Source: an uncultured Oscillospiraceae bacterium (GTDB lineage: Bacteria > Bacillota > Clostridia > Oscillospirales > Ruminococcaceae). Taken from it: a stretch of 64,000 nucleotides of DNA. The position numbers and the translations under genes are program-made. Under the pieces are notes generated by a model. That model did no database searches, had not been told where the DNA came from, and saw nothing but the letters and a program-made list of their open reading frames with translations. Each line of letters begins with the position of its first letter. Position 1 is the stretch's first letter. Location: assembly GCA_910589145.1 (NCBI GenBank), contig CAJUSD010000002.1, positions 1 through 64,000 of the forward strand, in the 5' to 3' direction. Below are positions 25,550 to 34,676 of the stretch, one piece after another.

Positions 25550-27892
25550 TCACATGTAATCCTGCTGATCTTCCTGATCTATGCTGACTGCACTGGCTGT
25601 TTCAGCAGAATGAACTGGTTCGCGCTTTATCTCTGAAAAGAGGCTGGAGGACAAAACATATAAAAGGAGCGAAATCGCAAAATTCATTCCAAAGGCCAGC
25701 GGCAATGGAATATTCCAAAGAATAGCGGCAGCCATTAGAAATGCTTTTGGAAGGGCAATCACTAGGAGTCCTATCATCAAAGTTCTGTTAATTGCCTGAC
25801 AGGATCGGAGAAGTTCTGAAACACTGCTTGGCCCTGGCAAAGCCAAATGGACTTCCTGTGGCCTTGGAAGAGTTTCTTCCTCTGGAATCATGAAGCAGCC
25901 TGTTTCCAGGCAGATACATACATCATGGAATTGTCTGATTTTGTTTTGCTGGCCAATAATCGCCACCTTTTCTGCATCTTTTGCCTTGAGTCCCTCTAGC
26001 AGAAGCCTGCGGTCTACATAAGATGTTTCTATATAAGAAGAATCTGCACCAGTCAGCAGCGTTGCAGAACGCACGCTGGCTCCATCATAACTGGTAAGCA
26101 GTCCAACCTCCTCAACACCACTTTCGTGGAGCTCCCGAATCAGCCGGATAGAACCTTCCCGAATGGAGTCGTTTAGTACAAACGCCCCGGCATATTCTCC
26201 CCGTACTGCAACATAAATCGCCATGCGCCCATCTTCCAAAACAGGGACTTCCAAGCCGATTTCCTCCATCATTCGTTCGCTTCCTACCATGATAAGGACA
26301 CCGCGATACATACCACGGATCCCATATCCCTCCAAAACCTCAAATCCTTCTACTTCTTCATCTGGAAGCTTTTCTATCCCCAGCTGTTGAAAAGCATATT
26401 GGACAATAGCGGAGGAAAGCAAATTCTCTCCTTCAACGAGAATTTCAATTTGTGCAGCTGCTTCGATAACTTCCTCTGGAGACTGCCCTTCGGCGGGTAC
26501 AAACTCTTCCACCTGGAGATTGCCTTCTGTTACAAAACCAATATGGTTCATTACAACCCTTTTCAAGTGGGGGATTCTATCCAGCAAATCCACAGAACCC
26601 AATAAGATCCCCTGATTGCTTAAAAAACTTAGGCATCCCTTTTGTGCAGTATGGCAGGCAACAGAAAGCCCACAAGGAAAAATAGCAGCTACTAAAACTG
26701 CAGTCCTGTAAATGCCGTCTAAATTCCAGTGCAGCCCATAATAAGCAAAATAGTAGGTGGCAGCAGCAATCAGTCCAATTCCCGTCAAAACGACAGTCCA
26801 AACTTTAGCACGGGAAGTCAGGGGCGCATCATCCAGCGGCGTATTGGTAACCATTTCCCGAACAATAGGAATCCCTGCCCCCGGATTAGGCGAGGTAATT
26901 GTAACAGTGATGGTCCCCTCCAAACTTCTATCCCCCTTGTGGAGTTCATCTCCAGCTTCAGCGATGTGTGGTTCCGTTTCACCAAAGGGAAGAATCGTTG
27001 CAGCCTCTCCTTCTAAAATCCCTGGAAATGGAAGAACCATATTTTCTTCCAAAAGAATTTGATCGCCTTCCCGGACTTCTTCGGGCGGAATATCAAGAGT
27101 TAAATTCTCTCGAATGCATACAACCGTTTTAGGGCAAAACTGAATGTTTTCTTCTAACTTTTCCTCAAAACGGTTATAAAATGTATCAATGTACATTACC
27201 CCCAAAATATACACCAAAAATCCCAAGACTGCCATTATCTGATAGCCTGCTATAAAGGCCCCTAATGTTGTTACAACTGCAGCGGCACGAATCAGCCAAT
27301 TTTCGGAACGGGCATTCTCTCCCACAAATAACCCAGAGAAAAGAATGAAAAAATAACTGGCTGCTGCTAAATGCGGCCTCGTTACGCCGCTATGCCGCCA
27401 AATTCCGCTAAGGAAAAGAAGAAGAAGCGAGAGCCCTGTACATGACCAAAAGATAATTAATAATATTTTCTCCGTTTGAAGATTTGCAGCGCCTTCCCGT
27501 AAACGCTGGGTCCAAGGAATTTTAGGCTCCACATCTTCTTCAGGAAACTCGTCGTCATAAATTGTATCATTATCTATGTAGTAATCATCGTCAGTGTCCA
27601 GGTTCGTTTCCGCCTCTCTGCGGTGATAGGGGGTTGTATTCAATTTAGGCTGCTGTAAGACTGCTGCATCCGTCAAACGTACCTTTACCCCTGGAAAGGT
27701 CTGCCGCAGAAGAACCATCACTTCCTCTACAACTTCTTCTGTCTCTCTCCCCGTAATATCCATTGTCAAACGCTGGGAAAGATAATCTATTCGGGCGGAG
27801 TTGACTCCTTTTACTGTGCATAGGATAGGTTCAACCAAAGAACACAATTTCGCATTGTTCAGCCCATCCAGGGCAAGGATCTTTAATGACAC
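25550..27892 (-). CDS. P-type ATPase-like protein lacking catalytic motifs
   Basis: The 780-residue protein has the whole P1B-ATPase layout. There is an N-terminal HMA-like ferredoxin fold (1-75, without CxxC), an acidic linker, paired membrane helices, an actuator region, FPCGLSVACHTA in place of the CPC helix, a cytoplasmic P/N region and two final helices. The key residues are gone. DKTGTLTEG reads NHIGFVTEG (Asp to Asn at 449), TGES reads FGET (303-306), GDGxND reads GQQNKI (647-652), MLTGD reads LLTSYD, and the SEHPL motif reads ENLLSS. It cannot form the phospho-aspartate. Yet it has no stop or frameshift, so it looks maintained. GTG start behind AAGGAGG. It lies 67 bp after the transglutaminase-like gene on the same strand, perhaps in one operon. 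Confidence 0.85.
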   Translation of the reverse strand: MSLKILALDGLNNAKLCSLVEPILCTVKGVNSARIDYLSQRLTMDITGRETEEVVEEVMVLLRQTFPGVKVRLTDAAVLQQPKLNTTPYHRREAETNLDTDDDYYIDNDTIYDDEFPEEDVEPKIPWTQRLREGAANLQTEKILLIIFWSCTGLSLLLLFLSGIWRHSGVTRPHLAAASYFFILFSGLFVGENARSENWLIRAAAVVTTLGAFIAGYQIMAVLGFLVYILGVMYIDTFYNRFEEKLEENIQFCPKTVVCIRENLTLDIPPEEVREGDQILLEENMVLPFPGILEGEAATILPFGETEPHIAEAGDELHKGDRSLEGTITVTITSPNPGAGIPIVREMVTNTPLDDAPLTSRAKVWTVVLTGIGLIAAATYYFAYYGLHWNLDGIYRTAVLVAAIFPCGLSVACHTAQKGCLSFLSNQGILLGSVDLLDRIPHLKRVVMNHIGFVTEGNLQVEEFVPAEGQSPEEVIEAAAQIEILVEGENLLSSAIVQYAFQQLGIEKLPDEEVEGFEVLEGYGIRGMYRGVLIMVGSERMMEEIGLEVPVLEDGRMAIYVAVRGEYAGAFVLNDSIREGSIRLIRELHESGVEEVGLLTSYDGASVRSATLLTGADSSYIETSYVDRRLLLEGLKAKDAEKVAIIGQQNKIRQFHDVCICLETGCFMIPEEETLPRPQEVHLALPGPSSVSELLRSCQAINRTLMIGLLVIALPKAFLMAAAILWNIPLPLAFGMNFAISLLLYVLSSSLFSEIKREPVHSAETASAVSIDQEDQQDYM

Positions 27893-27959
27893 AGGGAAAC
27901 GCCTCCTTAATGAAAAAATTAGGCAGCTGAATTATGCCAGTGAAATTATGCCGGGAAAG

Positions 27960-29192
27960 CTAGGCTGTCTTCTTAAAGGAAGCGGATACCTCACAGTCGG
28001 AAGTAACAGTCAAATAAGAAACCCCTTTTTCAATTGTTTTAGTGGTTCCACCCATATCAACGGAAATCGATTCTAACTGATAACCGGCATTTGGAAAAGC
28101 AACAATCTTCAAAACAATCCCATAAGGGACAATCTGTCCATTGTCCAGTGAACCGCTGGAATAAGTATATTGTATGGAAAGATTTCCATTTCTAGTACGG
28201 GTATAATTGATTTGGCATGGATCCTTATCCTCATTAGGAGTTTCCGCGCTGACAATAGAGGGCTTTTGAGACATATCCGGGAGAGGATAATCTTCCTGGG
28301 AAAGTGCAGGATCGGTAAAATGCGGATTAAAATTTTGAGTAAAGCTCCCCTGATTGACATATTCAGGGGTAGAGCCTTTTCCTTTCAAGAAATATGTATA
28401 TCTGGGCTCCCCACCAACAGGATCGTCGAAGGTAGCATCTACTAGGTAGTAAGCTCCATCTACTTGCACATAATTCCACATGTGGGATTCCCCTCCTGCA
28501 TTTCCGCCCACCAGCACACAGGAAATTCCTGCACGGTCACAGAGCAGCTTAAAAGCTTTGGAATATCCCTCACAGGTAGCGTTGCCATAGACCAGTGCTC
28601 CAAAGGCTTCATAAGAAAGAGGATAATTTTTAGGGGTTTGGGCAGCGGGCTCGTCATATTGGCAGTTGTTAGTGAGATAGTCGTGAAAAGCGCGAACTTT
28701 GTCAAAGTCAGAAGCCCCAGCATTTTTAATAATTTCCTGTACTTTTGCTTCCAGAGCCTGCTGCTTTTCGGCCAGTTCAGTTATACTGGTAAATTCAACT
28801 GAAACATCTGCATTGGAAACTTTAATTTTATTGCCTTCCTGAACCCCCTGTGGGGAGATTGTAATATTAGACTTTCCAATCCAGAATATTTGGGGATGAT
28901 CCCGGTAAAAGGCTTCATATGCCCGGAAAAACATTTCCCGGATTTTGGTTTGGGCTTCCTGGGTACTTTCAAATTCCAAAGCAGTTGGAAAAGAATAGGT
29001 AAAGGATGCACTTCCCCCCTGGAACTTTTCAGACATTTCGTCATATAAAACAGCTTCCTGTTCGCTTAACTGGCTGCGATAGGACCATACTGTATCAGCC
29101 CCATATACTGTATATTCAGGCATCTTTTCTATAATAGGCAGCGAAAAAAGAACTGTCAGGATAAAAATAAATGCGGTAATTCTTTTTTTCAT
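27960..29192 (-). CDS. Secreted transglutaminase-like cysteine protein
   Basis: The 410-residue protein has a signal peptide (MKKRITAFIFILTVLFSLPI) and a helical N-terminal region. A transglutaminase-like core follows, with the triad Cys in GNATCEGYSKAFKLL, His in GGESHMWNYVQ and Asp in YLVDATFDDP. The C-terminal beta-domain reads VVLKIVAFPNAGYQLESISVD-like and resembles repeats that bind the wall or host glycans. Such proteins act as peptidases or cross-linkers outside the cell; the substrate here is unknown. ATG 29192 follows GGAGAG. It sits between the Ig-repeat protein gene and the P-type ATPase-like gene, all on minus. Confidence 0.83.
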   Translation of the reverse strand: MKKRITAFIFILTVLFSLPIIEKMPEYTVYGADTVWSYRSQLSEQEAVLYDEMSEKFQGGSASFTYSFPTALEFESTQEAQTKIREMFFRAYEAFYRDHPQIFWIGKSNITISPQGVQEGNKIKVSNADVSVEFTSITELAEKQQALEAKVQEIIKNAGASDFDKVRAFHDYLTNNCQYDEPAAQTPKNYPLSYEAFGALVYGNATCEGYSKAFKLLCDRAGISCVLVGGNAGGESHMWNYVQVDGAYYLVDATFDDPVGGEPRYTYFLKGKGSTPEYVNQGSFTQNFNPHFTDPALSQEDYPLPDMSQKPSIVSAETPNEDKDPCQINYTRTRNGNLSIQYTYSSGSLDNGQIVPYGIVLKIVAFPNAGYQLESISVDMGGTTKTIEKGVSYLTVTSDCEVSASFKKTA

Positions 29193-29375
29193 ATTATAAA
29201 ATCTCTCCGGTTTAACGATTTTTGATACAGCCGCCCAATATACAGCGGCCTGCGAAACAGAAGGGCCAGGCGCTTCCACAACGTTGTTTCCGTGCCTGAC
29301 CCTGCTTATGAGGGAATGGGTACGTGGCGTACCCTGCTGCCCTGCATACAGGGTATACCTGTCTTAGGCAGTTAA

Positions 29376-30770
29376 TTAGTCGTCCACATAGATCATAATT
29401 GTACCATAAGTTCTCTGGTAACGCTTATCACTTGGAACAAATTTGAATTCAAATTCATCTGTCTCGGTCACAAGGGTCATATCATTATCTACCCAGCTTA
29501 CTTTTCCTGGAACTTCCTCGCCGGTATTGGGATCATAAGCAGTGACATGGGACTGAAGCTGCGTTGTAAAGTTGCGCAGACGTTTGCGGGTTGAAGTGGT
29601 TTCAAGGTCTTCCACATCCAAACTTACCTGTCCCTCATCACCCAAAATTTCTTCGCTTTCAATTTGAATCTTGATAGAATCCTGTATGCGCTCATATTTA
29701 GTACTGTCTGGAATAAACATAAAGTCATAATACCCTGAACGGTTGACCCTTGTATTTTCATTAATCCAGCGCAGTGTTCCCGGAACCCGTTTCCCATATA
29801 TGTCGTAGGCTGTCACACTCTGGCGGAGTTTTGTCGTTAAATCTGCAAGGCTGTTGGTATTATACTCCACTGTAATAGAACGGATATCCAAATCCAGCTC
29901 GGTAAGGTTGGTGTTTTCATCATCTACAACAATACGTATATTCCCGTAAGTGACTTCCAAATCATCGTCATCGGGAGTAAAGCGGAACCGGTAGGAACCG
30001 GTTTTCTTTAACGTTGTGCTTCCGGAAAGAGTCCATTCTGCTTCGCCGGTAATCCGTTTTTTCCGATAATAAGCCCTTACGCTGGCCTGCAGGTCTGCTG
30101 CATAGTCGCGCAGACGGTCTCCATAATCTGCATAAAGAATATCTGTACGGAAGGTAACATCGCTGTTATTGTTAGAAATCGTAATTGTTCCAGCAGAAGT
30201 GTTGGAAGAATCCCCGGTAGAGGTTTTTTTGACAACCGCTCCATCTTTAATGGTCAGCCGCGCCGCAGAGGAAGAAGTGACAGCATTATTAATCTGACTG
30301 TCCTTAACCGCAATTACAGAAGCTCCTGCGTCAATATTAATTGTTCCGATTTTCCCATATACGCTCACCTTTACAGGAGAGTTCACCGTTACATCCGAAA
30401 CAGAGCATGAACTTCCAATAATTACATTCCTATCCAGTTCCCGATGAAGGATCAGGCTGTCTATGGACCCAACGAGATTCACATTTTCCTGGTCGCCAAG
30501 GGTCACACCAACATATTGACCATCTGTATTATAAAAGCATACAAGCAAATCATCGGAAGAATCTGTAACCAAAACAATATCATTTTTTGACATTCGGTAA
30601 GAACCTGTTGTACGACCATCCTGCTGGAAAGAAATCACCTTATCCCCCACTGTAACACTGAAGGGGGAAGAAGAAGCCGCATAAACCTCTGCCCCGGTCC
30701 AGCAGGACAGAACCAGGAACAAGGCCAGAAAAACGGCTGACAACGAAATTAGCCTGCGTGTGCGAGTCAT
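29376..30770 (-). CDS. Secreted protein with three Ig-like repeats
   Basis: I know no named family for this 464-residue protein. It has a signal peptide (LISLSAVFLALFLVLSCWTG, cut near VYAAS), a 180-residue beta-rich region with beta-helix-like runs (NVNLVGSIDSLILHRELDRN), and then three related repeats of about 80 residues. Each contains a line such as LRDYAADLQASVRAY, LADLTTKLRQSVTAYD or LRNFTTQLQSHVTAYD, then W-containing strands and closing YGNIRIVVDD-type sequence. There is no LPXTG motif. It is probably a surface-exposed or exopolymer-binding protein. The ATG follows AAGGAG. It is upstream of the transglutaminase-like gene in the same direction, with a small hairpin (GGGTACGTGGCGTACCC) between them. 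Confidence 0.7.
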   Translation of the reverse strand: MTRTRRLISLSAVFLALFLVLSCWTGAEVYAASSSPFSVTVGDKVISFQQDGRTTGSYRMSKNDIVLVTDSSDDLLVCFYNTDGQYVGVTLGDQENVNLVGSIDSLILHRELDRNVIIGSSCSVSDVTVNSPVKVSVYGKIGTINIDAGASVIAVKDSQINNAVTSSSAARLTIKDGAVVKKTSTGDSSNTSAGTITISNNNSDVTFRTDILYADYGDRLRDYAADLQASVRAYYRKKRITGEAEWTLSGSTTLKKTGSYRFRFTPDDDDLEVTYGNIRIVVDDENTNLTELDLDIRSITVEYNTNSLADLTTKLRQSVTAYDIYGKRVPGTLRWINENTRVNRSGYYDFMFIPDSTKYERIQDSIKIQIESEEILGDEGQVSLDVEDLETTSTRKRLRNFTTQLQSHVTAYDPNTGEEVPGKVSWVDNDMTLVTETDEFEFKFVPSDKRYQRTYGTIMIYVDD

Positions 30771-30913
30771 ACGCTCAACTCCTTTTAAAAACGTCAGAGA
30801 GAAAATTTTAAAACGATTTCTTATAAAATCCTAGAAAACGCCCTATAAAAACTTTTCGGCAACTTTTCCTAAAAATCAAGGCTGTAACACATTTTTTACA
30901 TTTATAAAAGGCA

Positions 30914-31954
30914 TCATACATCTACATAAGCCAGAAGAAGCGAAAGTGTATTAGAAAGCCCCTCCCAATGAGTTCGTTCCATTCCATGGGAAGCATGAAC
31001 CCCCGGCCCAATCAGCGCGCCGCGAATATTATTGCCGCCTCTCAGCGCAACGCTTACATCAGAACCGTATTGAGGATAAATATCCACTGCAAACTTGAGA
31101 TGGTTCTGTTCTGCCAAACTGATAAGCCTTCCTACCATCTCGTAATCATAAGGGCCGCTGGAATCTTTAGCACAGATAGAAACGTCATATTCTGTACATG
31201 ACAGATCATCACCGACACATCCCATATCGACAGCCAACATTTCAGAAACTTCTAGCGGAAGGCACGCCGCCCCATGTCCAACCTCTTCATATACAGAGAA
31301 AAAGAGAATGGTGGTAAAGGCAGGCTTGCGGTTTTCCTTACTGAGAATCTCCGCAAGGGTAAGCATACAGGCAGAACCGCCTTTATCATCTATAAAGCGG
31401 GATTTCAGAAAGCCGCTTTCGGTTATCTGGGTTTTGGGGTCAATACATATAAAATCGCCTGCACGGATTCCAAGCTTTTCCACATCTTCCTTTTTACAAA
31501 CCGGCATATCCAGACGGACTGCCATTTCCGCCGGGGCGCGTTCACGCGTTTTGCTGTCCGTATATACATGGGCAGATGGGCTGAGGCTTAGGATGGTTCC
31601 AGTATAAACATTCCCTGAACGTGTATGGATACGGCAATACTCTCCGTCAAGGGTAGGAACAACCGGCCCGCCCAACAAGGTAAATTTTAACATTCCATCT
31701 TCCGTGATGGAACGAACCATTAAGCCAAGGGTGTCAATATGACCGGAAATCAATACTGTTTTAGACGGATCCCGACCGGGAATTGTTACCATAACACAGC
31801 CTTTTTGGTTTTTTTCACAGGGATAGCCCAATTTTTCCGCCTTTTGTAATAGGTAAACTGCTGCTTCCTGGGTGAATCCTGTAGGGCTGTCGATTTTCAG
31901 CAGTTCTTCCGCATTTTGGAAAAGCGTCTGCCGATAAGGGGTAATATCTATCAT
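30914..31954 (-). CDS. M42-family metallo-aminopeptidase
   Basis: The 346-residue cytosolic dimetal peptidase of the M42 (FrvX/YsdC/PepA-like) family removes N-terminal residues from peptides. The metal and catalytic residues are visible: His/Asp in ISGHIDTLGLMV, the bridging Asp in RFIDDKGG, the Glu pair in VYEEVGHGA, Asp in AVDMG and the last His in VHASHGMERTH. Full length for the family. The ATG follows AGAGG. Alone on the minus strand, divergent from the repeat-protein/sigma-factor pair. Confidence 0.92.
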   Translation of the reverse strand: MIDITPYRQTLFQNAEELLKIDSPTGFTQEAAVYLLQKAEKLGYPCEKNQKGCVMVTIPGRDPSKTVLISGHIDTLGLMVRSITEDGMLKFTLLGGPVVPTLDGEYCRIHTRSGNVYTGTILSLSPSAHVYTDSKTRERAPAEMAVRLDMPVCKKEDVEKLGIRAGDFICIDPKTQITESGFLKSRFIDDKGGSACMLTLAEILSKENRKPAFTTILFFSVYEEVGHGAACLPLEVSEMLAVDMGCVGDDLSCTEYDVSICAKDSSGPYDYEMVGRLISLAEQNHLKFAVDIYPQYGSDVSVALRGGNNIRGALIGPGVHASHGMERTHWEGLSNTLSLLLAYVDV

Positions 31955-32509
31955 CTGGGGCGCCTCTTTCTGGACTTGCCGTTTATTTTTTCTTATACTT
32001 CTATTATAGCGAAAATGCGGGTTGCGTCAATGGGCAGAGGAAAAGTTTTAGGGAAAGCCAATATATAGATATAACCTAAGATACACACTACCAAGGTAAC
32101 GAAAAAAGGTTTCAGGTCTAGGGGGATGTACAGCAAAACTGAACTCCTAAAAAGCCCCTGGCCGCCATCCTGCATCTGGGGAGCACCAAGACCGCAGGAA
32201 GGAAAAATTTCCAGAGATGGGCTCTCTCAGGCAGGTTTCTTCCGATTCGTCCAACCCCGCAATGTTGAACGAAAATTACCCGCCAGGCAGCCGTGCGGCT
32301 GTGGACGCCAGGACAGATAAACAGCAGGGCAAACAAACATATACCAAAAGACGTCTCCTGATGGGATTTTCTTACCAATTCTCCTAAATTTTTTTGAAAC
32401 TTATGGACAGAATCAAAATCCGAAGCGTCTTAATGGGTGTAAGGATAAAAACACAGGGCCAGGTGCTGAAACAAAGGACCTAGCCAACAAAAGAAAGAGA
32501 GGTTGCACT
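31955..32509. other. 550-bp gene-free spacer
   Basis: I find no supported gene. It includes the second copy of a short repeat (32108-32153) and GC-rich palindromic patches (GCAGCCGTGCGGCTGTG near 32286). It should contain divergent promoters for the M42 peptidase and the triple-repeat protein, but neither is clear enough to place. Confidence 0.5.
32108..32153 (+). repeat. Short dispersed repeat, copy b
   Basis: Resembles 22617-22658 over GGTTTCAG, GGGATGTACAGCAAA and CTCCTAAAAA. Low-copy within the window and of unknown nature. Confidence 0.4.
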
Positions 32510-33658
32510 ATGGGAGAATATGTAAACATGAAAGTTTGTGACCTGCGGTTTATCCACACTGTCGAGGAAGCAAAAGAGATTAAGGAAATAACAGATGTAG
32601 AGCTGCTTGTCCTCCCCAACGATGCACCAGCAGACGTTGCAAAGGTATTGGCGTCAATTCCCAAAACGGACGTTAGGCAGGTCGTCCAACTGGGAAGCCA
32701 GGAAGAACTCGACGTTTCCAAGTATATTAAAAAAACTGTCACCTATAAGGATGTAAAAATTCTTGACCTGCGTTCCATTACAACTGTGGAAGCAGCGGAA
32801 GCGGTCAAGGAAATCAAAGGCGTAAAAGTTCTAATCATCCCTGCCGATGGGCCGGAGGAAGTCCGCTGTGCCATTATGGCTATTCCGCAAAAGGGAGTTG
32901 GAAAGGTATTGCGCTTGCAGCTTAATGAGGAAATAGACTATTCCAAATTGGAAGAGGAAATTTCTCTCAGCGAAAAGAAAGAAATCAAATACAGCGATAT
33001 GGATATTCTGGATCTGCGTGATATTAAGAGTGTGGAAGCGCTTCAAAACATCCGACGGATTGAGGATATCTGCCTGCTGGTACTTCCCAAGGAAACTTCC
33101 CCAGAAATACTGTCTGCAATTATGTCCATCCCCAAAAGGAATATTATTAAAACCATCTATCTGAAAGACGGGGAGGATATTCCATACCAGATTCAAAAAG
33201 CAAACGGCGTGCATATCATGAATACACTTTCTCAAAAAAATGTAATTATAAAAGTAAACGGCATTTGTATGATCCCCAGCCTTTCAGGATTAAAAGAGGA
33301 TATTTCCGTCACCCTAAAGGCAAACGGGCTTTGTTTACTCCATAGCAGCTTAAAGAACATGGACAATTTTGTTCCTTCTATCAATGGGATAACCATCTAC
33401 AAAGATTTTGACCCCGAAAAGGTTAAAATGAACAATGAAATGGAAATAGAAGCTGCTACTCTTTCCTATCTGCCGGAAAATACTTTCCTGATTGTTGCCA
33501 ACCGGCTGGCCTTTGCAGACGATGTTACCCCTGAAATGCTGATAGAAAAGAAAATCCAGGTTCTGGCAGGGAATAATATTGAAGCTCCCAAGCACTTAAT
33601 CCCCTATCTTACTGCAACCGCTACTGTCGGAAACAAAATCGTTGAACGCAAAGAATGA
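32510..33658 (+). CDS. Uncharacterised protein with three N-terminal repeats
   Basis: I do not recognise this 382-residue protein. It lacks a signal peptide and has three tandem repeats of about 75-80 residues. Each starts with a DLR motif (VCDLRFIHTVEEAKEI, ILDLRSITTVEAAEAV, ILDLRDIKSVEALQNI), continues with LLVLP or VLIIP, then a SIPK/AIPQ turn. The C-terminal half is Asn/Val/Ile-rich with beta-helix-like periodicity (KVNGICMIPSLSG, KANGLCLLHSSL, SINGITIYKDF), a pattern seen in polymer-forming cytoskeletal (bactofilin-like) proteins. The ATG follows AGAGAGG. An ECF-type sigma factor starts 41 bp downstream, so the two are likely co-transcribed and this could be its regulator or partner. Confidence 0.6.
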   Translation: MGEYVNMKVCDLRFIHTVEEAKEIKEITDVELLVLPNDAPADVAKVLASIPKTDVRQVVQLGSQEELDVSKYIKKTVTYKDVKILDLRSITTVEAAEAVKEIKGVKVLIIPADGPEEVRCAIMAIPQKGVGKVLRLQLNEEIDYSKLEEEISLSEKKEIKYSDMDILDLRDIKSVEALQNIRRIEDICLLVLPKETSPEILSAIMSIPKRNIIKTIYLKDGEDIPYQIQKANGVHIMNTLSQKNVIIKVNGICMIPSLSGLKEDISVTLKANGLCLLHSSLKNMDNFVPSINGITIYKDFDPEKVKMNNEMEIEAATLSYLPENTFLIVANRLAFADDVTPEMLIEKKIQVLAGNNIEAPKHLIPYLTATATVGNKIVERKE

Positions 33659-33698
33659 TTAACCTCCTGCCGCATATCATGAAAGGACGTATTTGGAA

Positions 33699-34241
33699 AT
33701 GTTTCATGGGGATATGGCGGAAGAAAAATTCCGCAATATGTACGAAGAAAATCAAAAAATCGTATACGCTTACTTTTTATCCTGTTTCCGTGATCCCTTT
33801 GCAGCGGAAGAACTCAGCCAGGAAACCTTTGAAAAAATCTGGAAATATCTGCGGGAAAACCCTTATTTCTTTCCCTTCCAGCAAAAGGCATGGATTTTCA
33901 GCATAGTAGCAAATGTCAAAAATGACTGGCTGCGGAAAAAACAGCGCTCCCCTCAGATGGAAGAATGGGACAATTCTGAATACGTCATTTCTGATATAGA
34001 TTCCTCCCCATACGGCAATCCGGAAGACTGCTTGGAGTCTATCCCCATCCAACAGGCTTTCGAGATGCTTAACCAGGCGGAGCAGGAACTGATTACTTAT
34101 AAGGGCCAGGGGTTAACCAGCATGGAGATGGAACATATTTTAGCTGTGCCTGCGTCAACTTTGCGTTCACGTATGGCAACCGCTAAGAAGCATTTCCGTA
34201 AAGCGCTGGAAACCTGCGGAGTATTTTGGGAAGATAAATAA
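33699..34241 (+). CDS. ECF-like RNA polymerase sigma factor
   Basis: The 180-residue protein has sigma region 2 (FRNMYEENQKIVYAYFLSCF, then AAEELSQETFEKIWKYL) and region 4 with a helix-turn-helix (GLTSMEMEHILAVPASTLRS, RMATAKKHFRKAL). It lacks regions 1 and 3, as in extracytoplasmic-function sigma factors. Usually a membrane anti-sigma gene lies next to such a factor. None does here; instead the upstream neighbour is the triple-repeat protein. The start is probably ATG 33699 behind AAAGGACG; ATG 33714 is possible. Confidence 0.8.
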   Translation: MFHGDMAEEKFRNMYEENQKIVYAYFLSCFRDPFAAEELSQETFEKIWKYLRENPYFFPFQQKAWIFSIVANVKNDWLRKKQRSPQMEEWDNSEYVISDIDSSPYGNPEDCLESIPIQQAFEMLNQAEQELITYKGQGLTSMEMEHILAVPASTLRSRMATAKKHFRKALETCGVFWEDK

Positions 34242-34283
34242 TGTGAATTTAATAAGGCTAATTTGCGAGGAAAACCCAGACGG

Positions 34284-34387
34284 GTACAACCTAAAGCAGA
34301 TTAAAAAAGTCCCCGCTCGCCAGTTCAGCTTTGCTGAACGCAGCTCTGCTGAACTGAACCCGCATAACGCGAAACTCCCCAGCTTGC
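34284..34387 (-). repeat. Dispersed palindromic repeat, family 2 copy b (inverted)
   Basis: Read on minus it begins GCAAGCTGGGGAGTTTCGCG and ends CTTTTTTAATCTGCTTTAGG then TTGTAC, matching copies at 24355 and 58877. Its interior is different: CAGTTCAGC and GCTGAACTG arms with inner repeats of GCTGAAC/GTTCAGC. The rest of 34242-34626 shows no gene. Confidence 0.75.
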
Positions 34388-34626
34388 TTAAAGGCAGTAC
34401 AAGCAAAGCGAAAGAGACAGCTGCTTAAAAGTATAGAAAATCCCGCCATTTCTTATGTGGGAGCAGTAGGAAAAGAGTTTGGAACAGGTTCCGGGGGATA
34501 TATAGCAGGATTTCCTGCCCAAGTTTTCCACTTGCAGCCAGCAAACAGCCTCCCCTAAACCGTAAACCTTAAAATTGAAAATAAGATTTATCGCAAATAT
34601 ATTAAACAAAAAATAATTCTACTAAC

Positions 34627-34660
34627 AAAAACCCGAAAGGCATAAACCTTCCGGGTTTTT
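34627..34660 (-). terminator. Terminator of adhE
   Basis: AAAAACCCGAAAGG and CCTTCCGGGTTTTT form a stem with one mismatch around a 6-nt loop, with a T-run on both sides, 16 bp past the adhE stop. Confidence 0.9.
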
Positions 34661-34676
34661 GTTCCTATTGGGCAGG

